NCBI RefSeq assembly: GCF_003425685.1
Contig: NZ_QJKM01000007.1
Location: forward strand, 1 to 64,000
Source of the DNA: Rhizobium terrae
GTDB lineage: Bacteria; Pseudomonadota; Alphaproteobacteria; Rhizobiales; Rhizobiaceae
Reading direction: 5' to 3'
DNA: 64,000 nt
The position numbers and the translations under genes are program-made. The notes under the pieces were generated by a model that searched no databases, was not told the DNA's origin, and was given only the letters and a program-made list of their open reading frames with translations. Positions 39,012 to 47,829 of the stretch are shown here, in pieces. How positions within the stretch are numbered: the stretch's first letter is position 1; every line of letters starts with the position of its first letter.

Positions 39012-40521
39012 CCGGCGAAGTTTTCTGACGAGCGGGCTTGCGGCGGCAGCCATCTGGCGGCCGCTCGGTTCCGCACGCGCGGAAAATTTCAGGACCGATC
39101 CATTCTCGCTTGGCGTCGGTTCGGGTTCACCGAAGGCGGACAGCGTCGTGCTCTGGACCCGGCTGATCCTCGATGATGCATCGGCGGCAACCTCGGCCGA
39201 TCCCTTCGCGCCGGTACCGAAACAGGTGGCCGGCCCGATCGATGTGGAATGGATGGTCGCGGAGGATGAGGCTTTTTCGAAGCCTGTCCGGTCGGGGCTT
39301 TATCGGGCGGTGCCGGAATTCGCCCATTCGCTGCATGTGGAGGTGAAGGGCCTGCAGCCCGGCCGCTGGTATTTCTACCGCTTCCGCTCCGGCAATGCGC
39401 AAAGCCCCATCGGCCGCACCCGCACCGCGCCGGAAGGAGTCGACGGTTTCCGGTTTGCCTTCGCCTCATGCCAGCAATACGAACAGGGTTTTTACAGCGC
39501 CTATGGGGATATGGCGAAGAAGGATCTCGATCTCGTCGTTCATCTGGGGGATTATATCTACGAACGGACTTACGGCGCCGGCCTGGTTCGCAGGCACGGC
39601 GCAGGCGTGCCCTCCATGCTCTACGAGTTCCGGGATCGCTACGCGCTCTACAAGTCCGATCCCGAGCTTCAGGCGGCGCACGCAGCATTTCCCTGGCTCG
39701 CAGCCTGGGACGACCACGAAGTCACCAACAATTACGCGACCGACCGCGCGCCGGATGCCCCGAACCCCGCGGAGTTCCTTGCCCGTCGCCGCGCCGCCTA
39801 TCAGGCCTGGTTCGAGCACATGCCGGTTCATCCGGACCTCGCCGCCGGCTTCGATGCGTTGCGGATCTTTGGTCACCATCGCTTCGGCAGCCTGCTCGGT
39901 TTGACGCTGTTGGATACGCGGCAATACCGTTCGCCGCAGCTCGAAACCTCGGCTTCGGACGACCGGCCGGAGCGGACCATGCTCGGCCCGGCGCAGGAGG
40001 AATGGCTGGCCAGGACACTCGGCGCGTCGCAGGCGAAATGGAATATCATCGCCCAGCAGACGCTGCTTTCCGAGCGCGACACCAGAGCCGGACCGGCGAC
40101 GGGTTACAATCTCGACGGCTGGGACGGTTATCGCGCCGCCCGGTCCCGCCTGCTGGATGCCGTGCAGATTTCGAAAGCCGCCAATCCGATTGTCATCGGC
40201 GGCGACCTGCATGCCTTCTATGCCGCGGATGTAAAGCGCGACTTTTCCGATGAAAAGGCCGCTCCGATCGCCACCGAATTCGTCGGTGGTTCGATCACCT
40301 CGGATTCTCCGTCGGAAGCAAGCCTTGCGGCCGCGCTCGCGGAGAACCCGCATCTCAGGTTTGCTTCGGACAAGCATGGTTATGCGATCATGCGCCTGAA
40401 CGACCGGTCGGCCGAGGTGGATTTCATCGGCGTCGCCGACCGCAAGCAGCGGAATTCGCCTGCCTCCGTCTTCCAGAGTTTCGCCGTCTCCGACGGCATT
40501 GCCGGCGTCAACCGGTTGTGA
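38998..40521 (+). CDS. PhoD-like alkaline phosphatase/phosphodiesterase, Tat-exported
   Basis: A 507-residue metallophosphatase with a twin-arginine signal (DRRSFLTSGLAAAA at residues 5-18), so it is folded in the cytoplasm and exported. The N-terminal immunoglobulin-like domain (about 30-145) has VGSGSPKADSVVLWTRL. The PhoD catalytic core includes FASCQQYEQG, LGDYIYE, AWDDHEVTNNY, and GGDLHAFY. Members release phosphate from phosphodiesters outside the cell. It overlaps ugpQ, linking extracellular hydrolysis to uptake. Confidence 0.9.
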   Translation: MPRIDRRSFLTSGLAAAAIWRPLGSARAENFRTDPFSLGVGSGSPKADSVVLWTRLILDDASAATSADPFAPVPKQVAGPIDVEWMVAEDEAFSKPVRSGLYRAVPEFAHSLHVEVKGLQPGRWYFYRFRSGNAQSPIGRTRTAPEGVDGFRFAFASCQQYEQGFYSAYGDMAKKDLDLVVHLGDYIYERTYGAGLVRRHGAGVPSMLYEFRDRYALYKSDPELQAAHAAFPWLAAWDDHEVTNNYATDRAPDAPNPAEFLARRRAAYQAWFEHMPVHPDLAAGFDALRIFGHHRFGSLLGLTLLDTRQYRSPQLETSASDDRPERTMLGPAQEEWLARTLGASQAKWNIIAQQTLLSERDTRAGPATGYNLDGWDGYRAARSRLLDAVQISKAANPIVIGGDLHAFYAADVKRDFSDEKAAPIATEFVGGSITSDSPSEASLAAALAENPHLRFASDKHGYAIMRLNDRSAEVDFIGVADRKQRNSPASVFQSFAVSDGIAGVNRL

Positions 40522-40544
40522 CGCCTCATTGACATTGGATTCCC

Positions 40545-41228
40545 ATGCAGATTGACCTCCTGATTTTCGATTGCGACGGCGTGCTGATCAACAGCGAGCC
40601 GATTGCCAGCCGCACGCTCGCCAAGGCGCTGCAGGATGCAGGGGCCACGGTGACGGCGGAGGAGGTCCTGGTCCGCTTCACCGGCAATTCGGAAAGCGCC
40701 ATCCGCCGCATCTGTACGGAGGAATACGGGGTCGAGGACCTCGACTCCGTCTTTTCCGCCTGGCACGAGGACATTTTTCCGGAATTCGCCCGTTCGCTGG
40801 AGCCGATGCCGGGCATTGAAAAACTGGTGCGATCACTGCCGCAGAGGAAATGCGTGGCTTCCAACAGCACCACCGAACGGCTTTCGAAAAGCCTCGGCCT
40901 GCTTTCCCTCTGGCACGACTTCGCGCCGTTCGTCTTCAGCGCCGATCGGGTCGCGCGGCCGAAGCCGGCGCCCGATCTCTTCCATTTCTGCACTGAAACC
41001 TTCTCCGCCGATCCTGCAGATTGCGTGGTGATCGATGACAGCGCCCATGGTATCACAGGCGCCAGGGCCGCAGGAATGCGGGCGATCGGCTTCGTCGATC
41101 CCGCAGATCCGCGGCCCGGACGTGCCCGGATACTTGAAGAAGCAGGTGCGGTTCTGGTGGCGACCGGTGCCCGGGAGTTGGGGGAAGCGCTCGCAAGCCT
41201 TCAGGCAGCACAGGTCGCGGAAGCCTGA
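40545..41228 (+). CDS. HAD-superfamily phosphatase (YieH/GPH-like)
   Basis: A 227-residue HAD hydrolase. Motif I is FDCDGVLINSE with the nucleophile Asp at about 9, motif II is SNSTT, and motifs III/IV are KPAPD and VVIDDSAHG. The cap is inserted after motif I, as in phosphoglycolate or 6-phosphogluconate phosphatases. It ends the organophosphate operon and probably dephosphorylates a small phosphorylated metabolite, perhaps a sugar or polyol phosphate. Confidence 0.88.
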   Translation: MQIDLLIFDCDGVLINSEPIASRTLAKALQDAGATVTAEEVLVRFTGNSESAIRRICTEEYGVEDLDSVFSAWHEDIFPEFARSLEPMPGIEKLVRSLPQRKCVASNSTTERLSKSLGLLSLWHDFAPFVFSADRVARPKPAPDLFHFCTETFSADPADCVVIDDSAHGITGARAAGMRAIGFVDPADPRPGRARILEEAGAVLVATGARELGEALASLQAAQVAEA

Positions 41229-41327
41229 TCCTTCCCGCATGTGCTTATAGTGCGTGCTATAAATCTCGGATAAAAGTGAAAGGTGTCATTCGCCTGTAAA
41301 AAACGGGACATAAGAAACGCTCAGCAA

Positions 41328-41347
41328 TGTTGCACGGCTGTGCAACA
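41328..41347. promoter_or_regulatory. 20-bp palindromic LacI-type operator
   Basis: TGTTGCAC-GGCT-GTGCAACA, with perfect 8-base arms, lies immediately upstream of the AGGAGG of the ABC ATPase gene. Even-spaced palindromes of this kind are typical LacI-family sites, and the only LacI gene in the window is the last gene of this cluster. A second inverted repeat (TTATAG/CTATAA, 41246-41263) lies in the same promoter region. Confidence 0.7.
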
Positions 41348-41357
41348 GGAGGAATTG

Positions 41358-42491
41358 ATGGAGCGGAACGGATTCTTGTCATTATCCGGTGTCGCCAGCC
41401 GTTATGGCTCGACGCAGGTTTTGACCGATATCGATCTTTCGATCGCCAAAGGCGAGTTCGTCGCCCTGCTCGGCTCGTCCGGCTGCGGCAAGACCACGCT
41501 TTTGCGTGTGCTCGCCGGTTTTATCAGCCCGTCGGCAGGTGAGGTGCGGGTGCGCCATCGCGACGTGACCCACCTGCCGCCGGACAAACGCGGCATGGCG
41601 CTCGTCTTTCAGTCCTATGCGCTCTGGCCGCACATGACCGTCGCGCAGAACATCGGTTACGGGCTGAAGCTGAAAGGTGTTCCCCGTGCCGAGATCGCCG
41701 CCCGCGTCGCCGCCATGCAGTCCCTGCTCGGGCTGGATGGGTTGGAGGCGCGCAAGCCGGCGGCGCTTTCCGGCGGCCAGCGCCAGCGCGTCGCGCTTGG
41801 CCGGGCGCTCGCCATCGATCCGGAAATCCTGCTGCTCGACGAGCCGTTGTCCAACCTCGATGCCCGCATCCGCCTGAGCGTCCGGCACGAACTGCGCGCG
41901 CTGCAGAAGCGGCTCGGCATCACCGCGATCCACGTCACTCATGACCGTGAAGAGGCCATGGTGATGGCCGATCGCATCGTCATCCTCGACAAGGGCCGCA
42001 TCGCCCAGGCCGGCACGCCGGAAGATGTCTACAATCGTCCGGCCTCCGCTTTCGTGGCAGCCTTCATGGGCGCGGAAAACGTGCTTTCGCTCGCCGGAAC
42101 GCCATCGGGGGACGAGTTCGCGATCGAGGCCGGCCCGGTCAACGCGGCGGGCAGCGTGCCACTTGCAGGCCGTCCGCTTGCTGCGGGGACCGTGGAAGCC
42201 CGCTTCCGGCCCGAAGCGACCAGGTTGTTTTCCACCGACGAGGTCGCCTTGATCGGCTCCGGAATCACGTTCCGTGGCGAGGTCGCTGCCGTCAGCTATC
42301 CCGGCGGCCATTGGCGCCATGTCGTGCGGCTCGGCGAGACGGAGATCATGGCCGATGCGGAACGCGCCTTCGAACCGGGCAGCCGCGTCGGCGTCCATGT
42401 GCCGGCGGACGCGCTTTTCCTTTTCAACTCGTCGGCCCCTCAGCCGGCATCCTCCATTTCCCGGGCGACCTCCGGGAAAGTTCACGCCTGA
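41358..42491 (+). CDS. ABC importer ATPase (TOBE-containing)
   Basis: ATPase of 377 residues with Walker A GSSGCGKTT at 39-47, signature LSGGQRQRVALGRA, Walker B ILLLDEP, and a C-terminal TOBE domain (about 280-360). The ATG at 41358 has a perfect AGGAGG; the upstream in-frame GTG/ATG starts would read through the operator. It belongs to the Fe3+/spermidine/thiamine-type importer that follows, but could also energise the Ugp-like importer upstream, which has no ATPase of its own. Confidence 0.93.
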   Translation: MERNGFLSLSGVASRYGSTQVLTDIDLSIAKGEFVALLGSSGCGKTTLLRVLAGFISPSAGEVRVRHRDVTHLPPDKRGMALVFQSYALWPHMTVAQNIGYGLKLKGVPRAEIAARVAAMQSLLGLDGLEARKPAALSGGQRQRVALGRALAIDPEILLLDEPLSNLDARIRLSVRHELRALQKRLGITAIHVTHDREEAMVMADRIVILDKGRIAQAGTPEDVYNRPASAFVAAFMGAENVLSLAGTPSGDEFAIEAGPVNAAGSVPLAGRPLAAGTVEARFRPEATRLFSTDEVALIGSGITFRGEVAAVSYPGGHWRHVVRLGETEIMADAERAFEPGSRVGVHVPADALFLFNSSAPQPASSISRATSGKVHA

Positions 42492-42530
42492 CCTTTTGAA
42501 ATTCGACTTTTCAACTCACGGAGAACACCC

Positions 42531-43664
42531 ATGAAGAGAATGTCTTACGCGGCTTTCGCTGCCGTTTTTGCTGTCCTTCCGGCCCATGCCGCGGAGCTGA
42601 CGGTTGCAACCGCCGGCGACCAGAACATGGTCGACTACATCAATCAGTATCTCGGCCCGCTGTTCGAAAAGACCTATCCGGGCAACACGGTCCGCGCCGT
42701 CGGCACCGGTCCCGGCGACGCCGGCTCGCAGAAGATCCTCGAGCGTTTCGATGCACAGGCTGCCGCCAAGTCTGAAAAGTGGGACGTCGACGTCGCCGTC
42801 GTCCACGAGAAGTTCGTTGGCCCGATGGTTACCAAGAACTATCTCGACAAGTACCGCGGCGATATCGAAACCGGCAAGCTCGTCACCCGTAACAATGCCA
42901 AGATGGCTCTCGGCACCAATGTCGAAGGTTACGTCATGCCGATGTTCAACAGCCAGACTGCGATCGCCTACAACCCGGCGCTCGTCCCGAACCCGCCGAA
43001 GTCCTATAGCGAACTCGCTGCCTGGGCCAAGGCTCATCCCAAGCAGTTCGGCTACAACGGCATCAAGGGCGGCGCTTCGGGCGTCTCCTTCGTCATGGGC
43101 TGGATCTACGCCTTCGGTGGCGGCGATGCCAACACGCTGATGAACGGCCCGTTCAAGGAAGAGGAAACCAAGAAGTGGGATGCGGCCTTCAAGAGCCTCG
43201 CCGACTTCACCACCAACGCCACGCTGACCCCCGGCAATGCCGGTACGCTCGATCTCCTGTCGCGCGGCGAAATCGCCATGGGCCCCGTCTGGGTCGACAT
43301 GTTCTATTCCTGGCAGGCCAACGGCCAGCTGCCGCCGACCATGAAGCTCGTCCTGCCGGCCCCGGGCATGCCGGGCCAGCCGATGCACTATGTCGTTCCG
43401 GAAAAGGCCGCCCAGAAGGACCTGGCGGAGAAGTTCATCGCTCTCGCCACCAGCCCCAAGGTTCAGGCCGAAGGCATCGTCAAGCGCTTCAACTGGTATC
43501 CGGGCATCGACGCCGACAAGGTGAAGGCCGAACTCGACGATGCCACCTGGAACAAGCTCTTCGTCGACATCTCCCCGGCCGACCTCGCCGCCAAGGGCAA
43601 GCCTTTCCCGATCGCGCCTTACAACAACGCGATCCTGGAAGCTTACGAGAAGTCTGTGAAGTAA
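42531..43664 (+). CDS. ABC importer periplasmic binding protein, unknown ligand
   Basis: Binding protein of 377 residues with a signal peptide (about 1-20, ending LPAHAAEL). The mature N-terminus LTVATAGDQNMVDYINQYLG and the later WYPGIDADKVKAELDDA resemble family 1 binders related to YnjB and polyamine/iron-type proteins. The LacI regulator in the cluster suggests a sugar or sugar derivative, but the ligand cannot be read. The adjacent repeat hairpin may stabilise its message. Confidence 0.88.
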   Translation: MKRMSYAAFAAVFAVLPAHAAELTVATAGDQNMVDYINQYLGPLFEKTYPGNTVRAVGTGPGDAGSQKILERFDAQAAAKSEKWDVDVAVVHEKFVGPMVTKNYLDKYRGDIETGKLVTRNNAKMALGTNVEGYVMPMFNSQTAIAYNPALVPNPPKSYSELAAWAKAHPKQFGYNGIKGGASGVSFVMGWIYAFGGGDANTLMNGPFKEEETKKWDAAFKSLADFTTNATLTPGNAGTLDLLSRGEIAMGPVWVDMFYSWQANGQLPPTMKLVLPAPGMPGQPMHYVVPEKAAQKDLAEKFIALATSPKVQAEGIVKRFNWYPGIDADKVKAELDDATWNKLFVDISPADLAAKGKPFPIAPYNNAILEAYEKSVK

Positions 43665-43671
43665 GCTCGAT

Positions 43672-43795
43672 ACTCCCCTTCTCCCCATCGGGGAGAAGGT
43701 GGCCCGAAGGGCCGGATGAGGGGGTGTGCGGCGGACAGGCCCCCTCATCTGTCCTATCGGACATCTTCTCCCCGATGGGGAGAAGAAACTCCAGC
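43672..43795. repeat. rhizobial CTTCTCCCC inverted repeat element
   Basis: Two inverted copies of a TTCTCCCC-ATCG-GGGAGAA unit (near 43678 and 43771) enclose GATGAGGGGG and CCCCCTCATC arms, so the whole 120-base element can fold into one long hairpin. This element is dispersed through Rhizobiaceae genomes. Here it separates the binding-protein gene from its permeases. Confidence 0.8.
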
Positions 43796-43826
43796 GCCAG
43801 CCGCCGCCTCAAGTTCGAACGAACCC

Positions 43827-44648
43827 ATGTCCAGACGACTCCTCGGCCTCGCCCTTGTCTTTCCCGCACTCGCAGTGATCGCCTCCCTCTTCATCCTGCC
43901 GCTGATCATGTCGGCGGTCGGCGCCTTCCAGGTGGAAGGGGCTTTCGGCTGGGGCAATTTCATCAAGACCTTCGATCTCTATACGAAGGACATCTTGTTC
44001 ACCGTCGTCATCATCGTGCTCTCGACCGTGCTGATCGGTATCGCTTCGATCGCCATCGGCGGTTACCTGACGCTCGGCGAACATCCGGTGGCCGTCGCCA
44101 TCCTTCGCTGGCTTTACCGCTGGCCGATGTTCATACCCTTCATCGTCGTCGGCCAGATCCTGCGCACTTTCCTCGCCAAGAACGGCATGATGAACAATAC
44201 ATTCGTCAGTCTCGGCCTGATGACGCCTCTGGATGCCCAGAGCTTTCTCGACTGGCGCGGCATCGTCATCGCCTTCGTATGGAAGCAGACGCCCTTCGTG
44301 GCGCTGCTCGTCGCCGGCGCCATGGCCTCGATCAACCGCGACACGATCGAGGCGGCCCGCAATCTCGGGGCTTCCAAGCTCCGCGTCCTGCTGGAGATCG
44401 TCGTGCCGCAGGTGGCCGTCACCCTGACGGTCGGTCTCATCCTCTCCTTCGTCACCATGATGTCGGTGCTGTCGGTGCCGCTGATGATCAACGCCCAGTC
44501 GCCGACCATGCTGACCGCCGACATCGCCTTCCGGGTCAATTCCTACGGCGATTATGGCGTCGCCAACGCACTCGGCCTGATCTCGCTGGTGCTTGCCTCC
44601 TCCGTCGCGTGGATCTATCTCCGCATCAGCCTCAAGGAGCGCGCATGA
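43827..44648 (+). CDS. ABC importer permease (PotB/CysT-like)
   Basis: Inner-membrane permease of 273 residues with six segments and the coupling loop IEAARNLGASKLRVLLEIVVPQVAV. The ATG at 43827 gives the expected N-terminal segment; a longer frame from 43716 would run through the repeat element. Overlaps the second permease by four bases. Confidence 0.9.
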   Translation: MSRRLLGLALVFPALAVIASLFILPLIMSAVGAFQVEGAFGWGNFIKTFDLYTKDILFTVVIIVLSTVLIGIASIAIGGYLTLGEHPVAVAILRWLYRWPMFIPFIVVGQILRTFLAKNGMMNNTFVSLGLMTPLDAQSFLDWRGIVIAFVWKQTPFVALLVAGAMASINRDTIEAARNLGASKLRVLLEIVVPQVAVTLTVGLILSFVTMMSVLSVPLMINAQSPTMLTADIAFRVNSYGDYGVANALGLISLVLASSVAWIYLRISLKERA

Positions 44649-45469
44649 CCGGGCCTCGCAATCCTCTGGCCGCTCTCTGGTGGGTGCCACGCGGCATCAT
44701 CTTCGGGCTGATGGCCTTTTTCATCTTCGGCCCGCTGTTCAACATGCTGCTCTGGACGGTCGCGGAGAAGTGGTATTTTCCCTACAGTTTTCCGCTGGAA
44801 TACGGCTTCAGTTCCTGGGCGAAGGTGTTCGCTCCACGTGGCGGCGCCGTCGAATCCCTCGTCAACTCGCTGATCGTCGCGCTGCTGACGGTCGTTGTGT
44901 CGCTGGCCCTGGCGATCCCGGCGGGTTATGCGCTGGCGCGGCTGAAACTGCCGCTCCGCAGTGTCATCCTGCTCGCCTTCCTCATTCCGCAGGCGTTTCC
45001 GAACCTCACCGTCTACGTCAACATCGCCCGCATCTTTTACGAGATCGGCCTCAACGGGACGATCCCCGGCGTGGTTCTGGTGCACGTCTCGCATGGGCTG
45101 GTCTATGCGGTCTGGATCGCCACCGCCGCCTTTTCGGCGATCGACGTGGAGCTCGAACAGGCGGCGCGCAATATCGGCGCGGGGCCACTGCGCACCTTCC
45201 GGGACGTGACCCTGCCGCTCGCAGCCCCCGGCCTGATGGCGAGCGCCATCTTCGTTTTCCTGGAATCGCTGGACGAGTTCACCGGCAGCTATTTCGTCGG
45301 CGCGCCCGACGTGAACATGCTGCCGCTGCTGCTTTATACCGCCGGTGCCGGCGGCAATTATCAGATCGCATCGATCACTGCCCTCTTGCTCCTCGTACCA
45401 TCCTTGGTCTTCATGTTGATGGTGGAGCGATTCCTGAAGGCGGACGTCCTTTCGCGCGTGGGGCATTGA
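44645..45469 (+). CDS. ABC importer permease (PotC-like)
   Basis: Second permease, 274 residues, six membrane segments, coupling loop LEQAARNIGAGPLRTFRDVTLPLAAP. ATG overlaps the previous TGA. It completes an ATPase, binding protein, permease, permease set, followed 8 bases later by the LacI gene. Confidence 0.9.
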   Translation: MTGPRNPLAALWWVPRGIIFGLMAFFIFGPLFNMLLWTVAEKWYFPYSFPLEYGFSSWAKVFAPRGGAVESLVNSLIVALLTVVVSLALAIPAGYALARLKLPLRSVILLAFLIPQAFPNLTVYVNIARIFYEIGLNGTIPGVVLVHVSHGLVYAVWIATAAFSAIDVELEQAARNIGAGPLRTFRDVTLPLAAPGLMASAIFVFLESLDEFTGSYFVGAPDVNMLPLLLYTAGAGGNYQIASITALLLLVPSLVFMLMVERFLKADVLSRVGH

Positions 45470-45477
45470 GGGAGAGC

Positions 45478-46491
45478 ATGAAGGACGAAAAGAGAATGCG
45501 CTTCGTCAGCGCCGAACAGGTCGCCCGGCTCGCCGGCGTTTCCCGCTCGGCCGTCTCGCGGACCTTCACGCCGGGCGCCAGCGTTGCGCCTGCAACGCGC
45601 GAAAAGGTCCTGAAGGCGGCTGAAGAACTGGGTTATCACGTCAACGACCTTGCCCGCGGCGTGCTCGCCAACCAGAGCAGGCTGGTCGGCATCGTCGCCA
45701 CCAAGCCGGAACTGGGCTTTCGCGCCCATCTGACCGCGGCACTCGCCAAGGCGCTGATCCGGCGCGGCAGCATCCCGATCCTCATCAATACCGGCCAGAC
45801 GGAAGACGAGCTGCTCGCGGCACAGAAGATGCTGATCGGCCACCGCGCCGAGGCGACGATCATCCTCTCCGGCTCGCCGCCGGCCAGCTTCTTCGAGCTT
45901 GCGCAGCGCAACGGCCAGCCGCTGGTGGTGATCGGCCGTTCGGAACCGGATGCCGACCATGTCCGCGCCGGCAATTCCGAGGCTTCGCGCAATGCGGCCA
46001 ACGCCTTCTTCGCCGCCGGTCGCCGCCGGTTGGCCGCCGTCGGTTCGCAATCCGGCACGCCGAGCATCGCGGAGCGCGAAAGTGCCTTCCTCTCGGCGGC
46101 TCGTGCGCTTGGCGCCGAGGCAATGGCGGCCAGAGGGCCGGATTCCGATTATGACGGCGGCATCGCCGCCGCCCGCGAACTGTTCCTGGCCGGCGAAAGG
46201 CCGGATGCGGTCTTCTGCGCCAACGACCAGATCGCCTTCGGCGTGATGGATTTCGTCCGCGCCGAACTCGGCCTGCGCGTTCCGGAAGACGTGGCGGTGA
46301 TCGGCTTCGACGACGTGCCGGAAGCGGCCTGGCTGAGCTACGATCTCACCACCTTCCGCCAGGATCCGGCGATCATGGCGGCAAGCGCCGTCGAGCTTCT
46401 GGAACGGCGGCTGGAAAACCCGGACGCGGCGCCGGGTTACGAGCGGGTCATTCCCGAACTGGTCGTGCGGAAGAGCTTTGTGCCGGCCTGA
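45478..46491 (+). CDS. LacI-family transcriptional regulator
   Basis: A 337-residue repressor-type regulator. The N-terminal helix-turn-helix is SAEQVARLAGVSRSAVSRTF (about 11-30), followed by the hinge helix NDLARGVLANQ. The periplasmic-binding-like effector domain has PDAVFCANDQIAFGVMDF and VAVIGFDDVPEAAW. Last gene of the ABC cluster and the likely reader of the palindrome at 41328-41347, controlling its own operon. Confidence 0.93.
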   Translation: MKDEKRMRFVSAEQVARLAGVSRSAVSRTFTPGASVAPATREKVLKAAEELGYHVNDLARGVLANQSRLVGIVATKPELGFRAHLTAALAKALIRRGSIPILINTGQTEDELLAAQKMLIGHRAEATIILSGSPPASFFELAQRNGQPLVVIGRSEPDADHVRAGNSEASRNAANAFFAAGRRRLAAVGSQSGTPSIAERESAFLSAARALGAEAMAARGPDSDYDGGIAAARELFLAGERPDAVFCANDQIAFGVMDFVRAELGLRVPEDVAVIGFDDVPEAAWLSYDLTTFRQDPAIMAASAVELLERRLENPDAAPGYERVIPELVVRKSFVPA

Positions 46492-46542
46492 GATCGGCTC
46501 ATTTTGAGAGGTAGATGCGCCTTCTGAACGAAGCAGGACCGC

Positions 46543-47646
46543 TCAATGTGCTTGGTAGGCGCTTACCACTGACCTGACCTCGATCGGAATCAGATCGATG
46601 CTGGTCCCATCCGCAAAGGAAAGACTAAGCTCACCCTTCGTCAGGTCAACGGTAATACGGTCGCTCTCGTTGTCGGTAAAGCTGATCGTTGCTATCGCAC
46701 CATCATATTCGATCTTGGTCTTACCGGATGTAATCTCGGGTTCGAACGCCAGCAAAGCCGATCCGCGAATGGCGATGCTGTCCATTCCGTGACCTATGCC
46801 ATAGCGCATGATGGCGCTTCCGTTGATATTGATCTTGTCGTCGCCTCGGCCGCCGTGGATCTGGTTTCGATCCCGGCGTGCGTCAATGACATCGTTTCCT
46901 TCCCCGGCCTCGATGACGCTGCTGAAAGCGACGATGCGATCATCGCCGGCGCCTGAGTCGATCACCGAGTCTCCGCTCTGGATCCAGTCGCTGCCGCGCC
47001 CTGTTTTGATCTGGTTCTCAAAGCTGCCGAATATTTGGTTGTCGCCGTCACCAGCATCGACAGTGTTGCGAACATGAACGTTGATCAGATCATTTCCGGC
47101 ACCGGTAATAATCGTGTTGTAGGCATTGGCGGAGATTGTGTTGTTGCCATCGCCTCCATCGACGGAATTTCCGTGATTGACCAGGATCGCATCGTTACCT
47201 CCGCTGCCTCTGATGGAGTTTTCGGCGTTGGCGGCGATGCGGTCATCACCTTCTCCAGCGTCAATGGAATTGCTGCTGTTTAAAAGGATGACGTCGTCGC
47301 CATTACCTGTCTGGACGGAATTGTAAGCATTGGCCCAGACCGTATCTTTGCCGCTTCCGGACCTGACCTGGCTGTTGAAACTTGCCAACACTGTATTGTT
47401 TCCATCGCCTGCATCGATGACGGTTCCCGAATGAGCGAGTACGTGGTCATCCCCTTCGCCTCCCTCGAAGGTTTTTCCGCTCAGAACGATAATATCTACG
47501 ATCGCTTCCAGCGCGGCATAAGGTGTGGCTGTCGTGACTATATCCACCGGATTGACGGGATGGCTGGAGGTTGCCGATGCGGGCGTCGCAATACTTCTTA
47601 AAATCGTCAATGCCGCCGATTGTCCGACCGAAGAAATCGAAGTCAT
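46543..47646 (-). CDS. RTX-like beta-roll protein with degenerate calcium repeats
   Basis: A 367-residue protein. After a low-complexity N-terminus (about 1-60) come about ten 20-residue units of the form GxGDDxI-x4-N-x2-NSI-x-x-G. Half of each resembles an RTX nonapeptide (GGEGDD, DAGDGNN, TGNGDD, DAGEGDD). The other half repeats Asn-Ser/Thr instead of a second GGxGxD. The C-terminal 90 residues (EYDGAIATISFTDNESDRITVDL) look like an RTX C-cap. No signal peptide; RTX proteins normally leave through type I secretion, but no such system is in the window. ATG at 47646 follows GAGG. Function unknown. Confidence 0.75.
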   Translation of the reverse strand: MTSISSVGQSAALTILRSIATPASATSSHPVNPVDIVTTATPYAALEAIVDIIVLSGKTFEGGEGDDHVLAHSGTVIDAGDGNNTVLASFNSQVRSGSGKDTVWANAYNSVQTGNGDDVILLNSSNSIDAGEGDDRIAANAENSIRGSGGNDAILVNHGNSVDGGDGNNTISANAYNTIITGAGNDLINVHVRNTVDAGDGDNQIFGSFENQIKTGRGSDWIQSGDSVIDSGAGDDRIVAFSSVIEAGEGNDVIDARRDRNQIHGGRGDDKININGSAIMRYGIGHGMDSIAIRGSALLAFEPEITSGKTKIEYDGAIATISFTDNESDRITVDLTKGELSLSFADGTSIDLIPIEVRSVVSAYQAH

Positions 47647-47829
47647 GATCCGCCTCTCGCACTTGGAGCACGACCGGGCGTGAGCACGCGTCTCGCTCAT
47701 CAATCTATGATCTCATGCGGATGCAACCTTAAATTAGCATGGTTAACGCATGTCTAAGAACGTATCCAAGATTCTGCCCTGAAGCTGCATGTAGGCGAAC
47801 CGCGATATTGAGCTTGGAAAGCCCAGATA

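Noticed and set aside
43716-43826. N-terminal extension of the first permease of the LacI-linked importer
   Set aside because: The extension would be encoded by the dispersed repeat element and has no ribosome site; the ATG at 43827 gives a normal permease N-terminus.
47035-47283. Plus-strand frame with a repeated pattern, opposite the RTX-like gene
   Set aside because: The pattern is the antisense image of the 20-residue repeats; no ribosome site or family.
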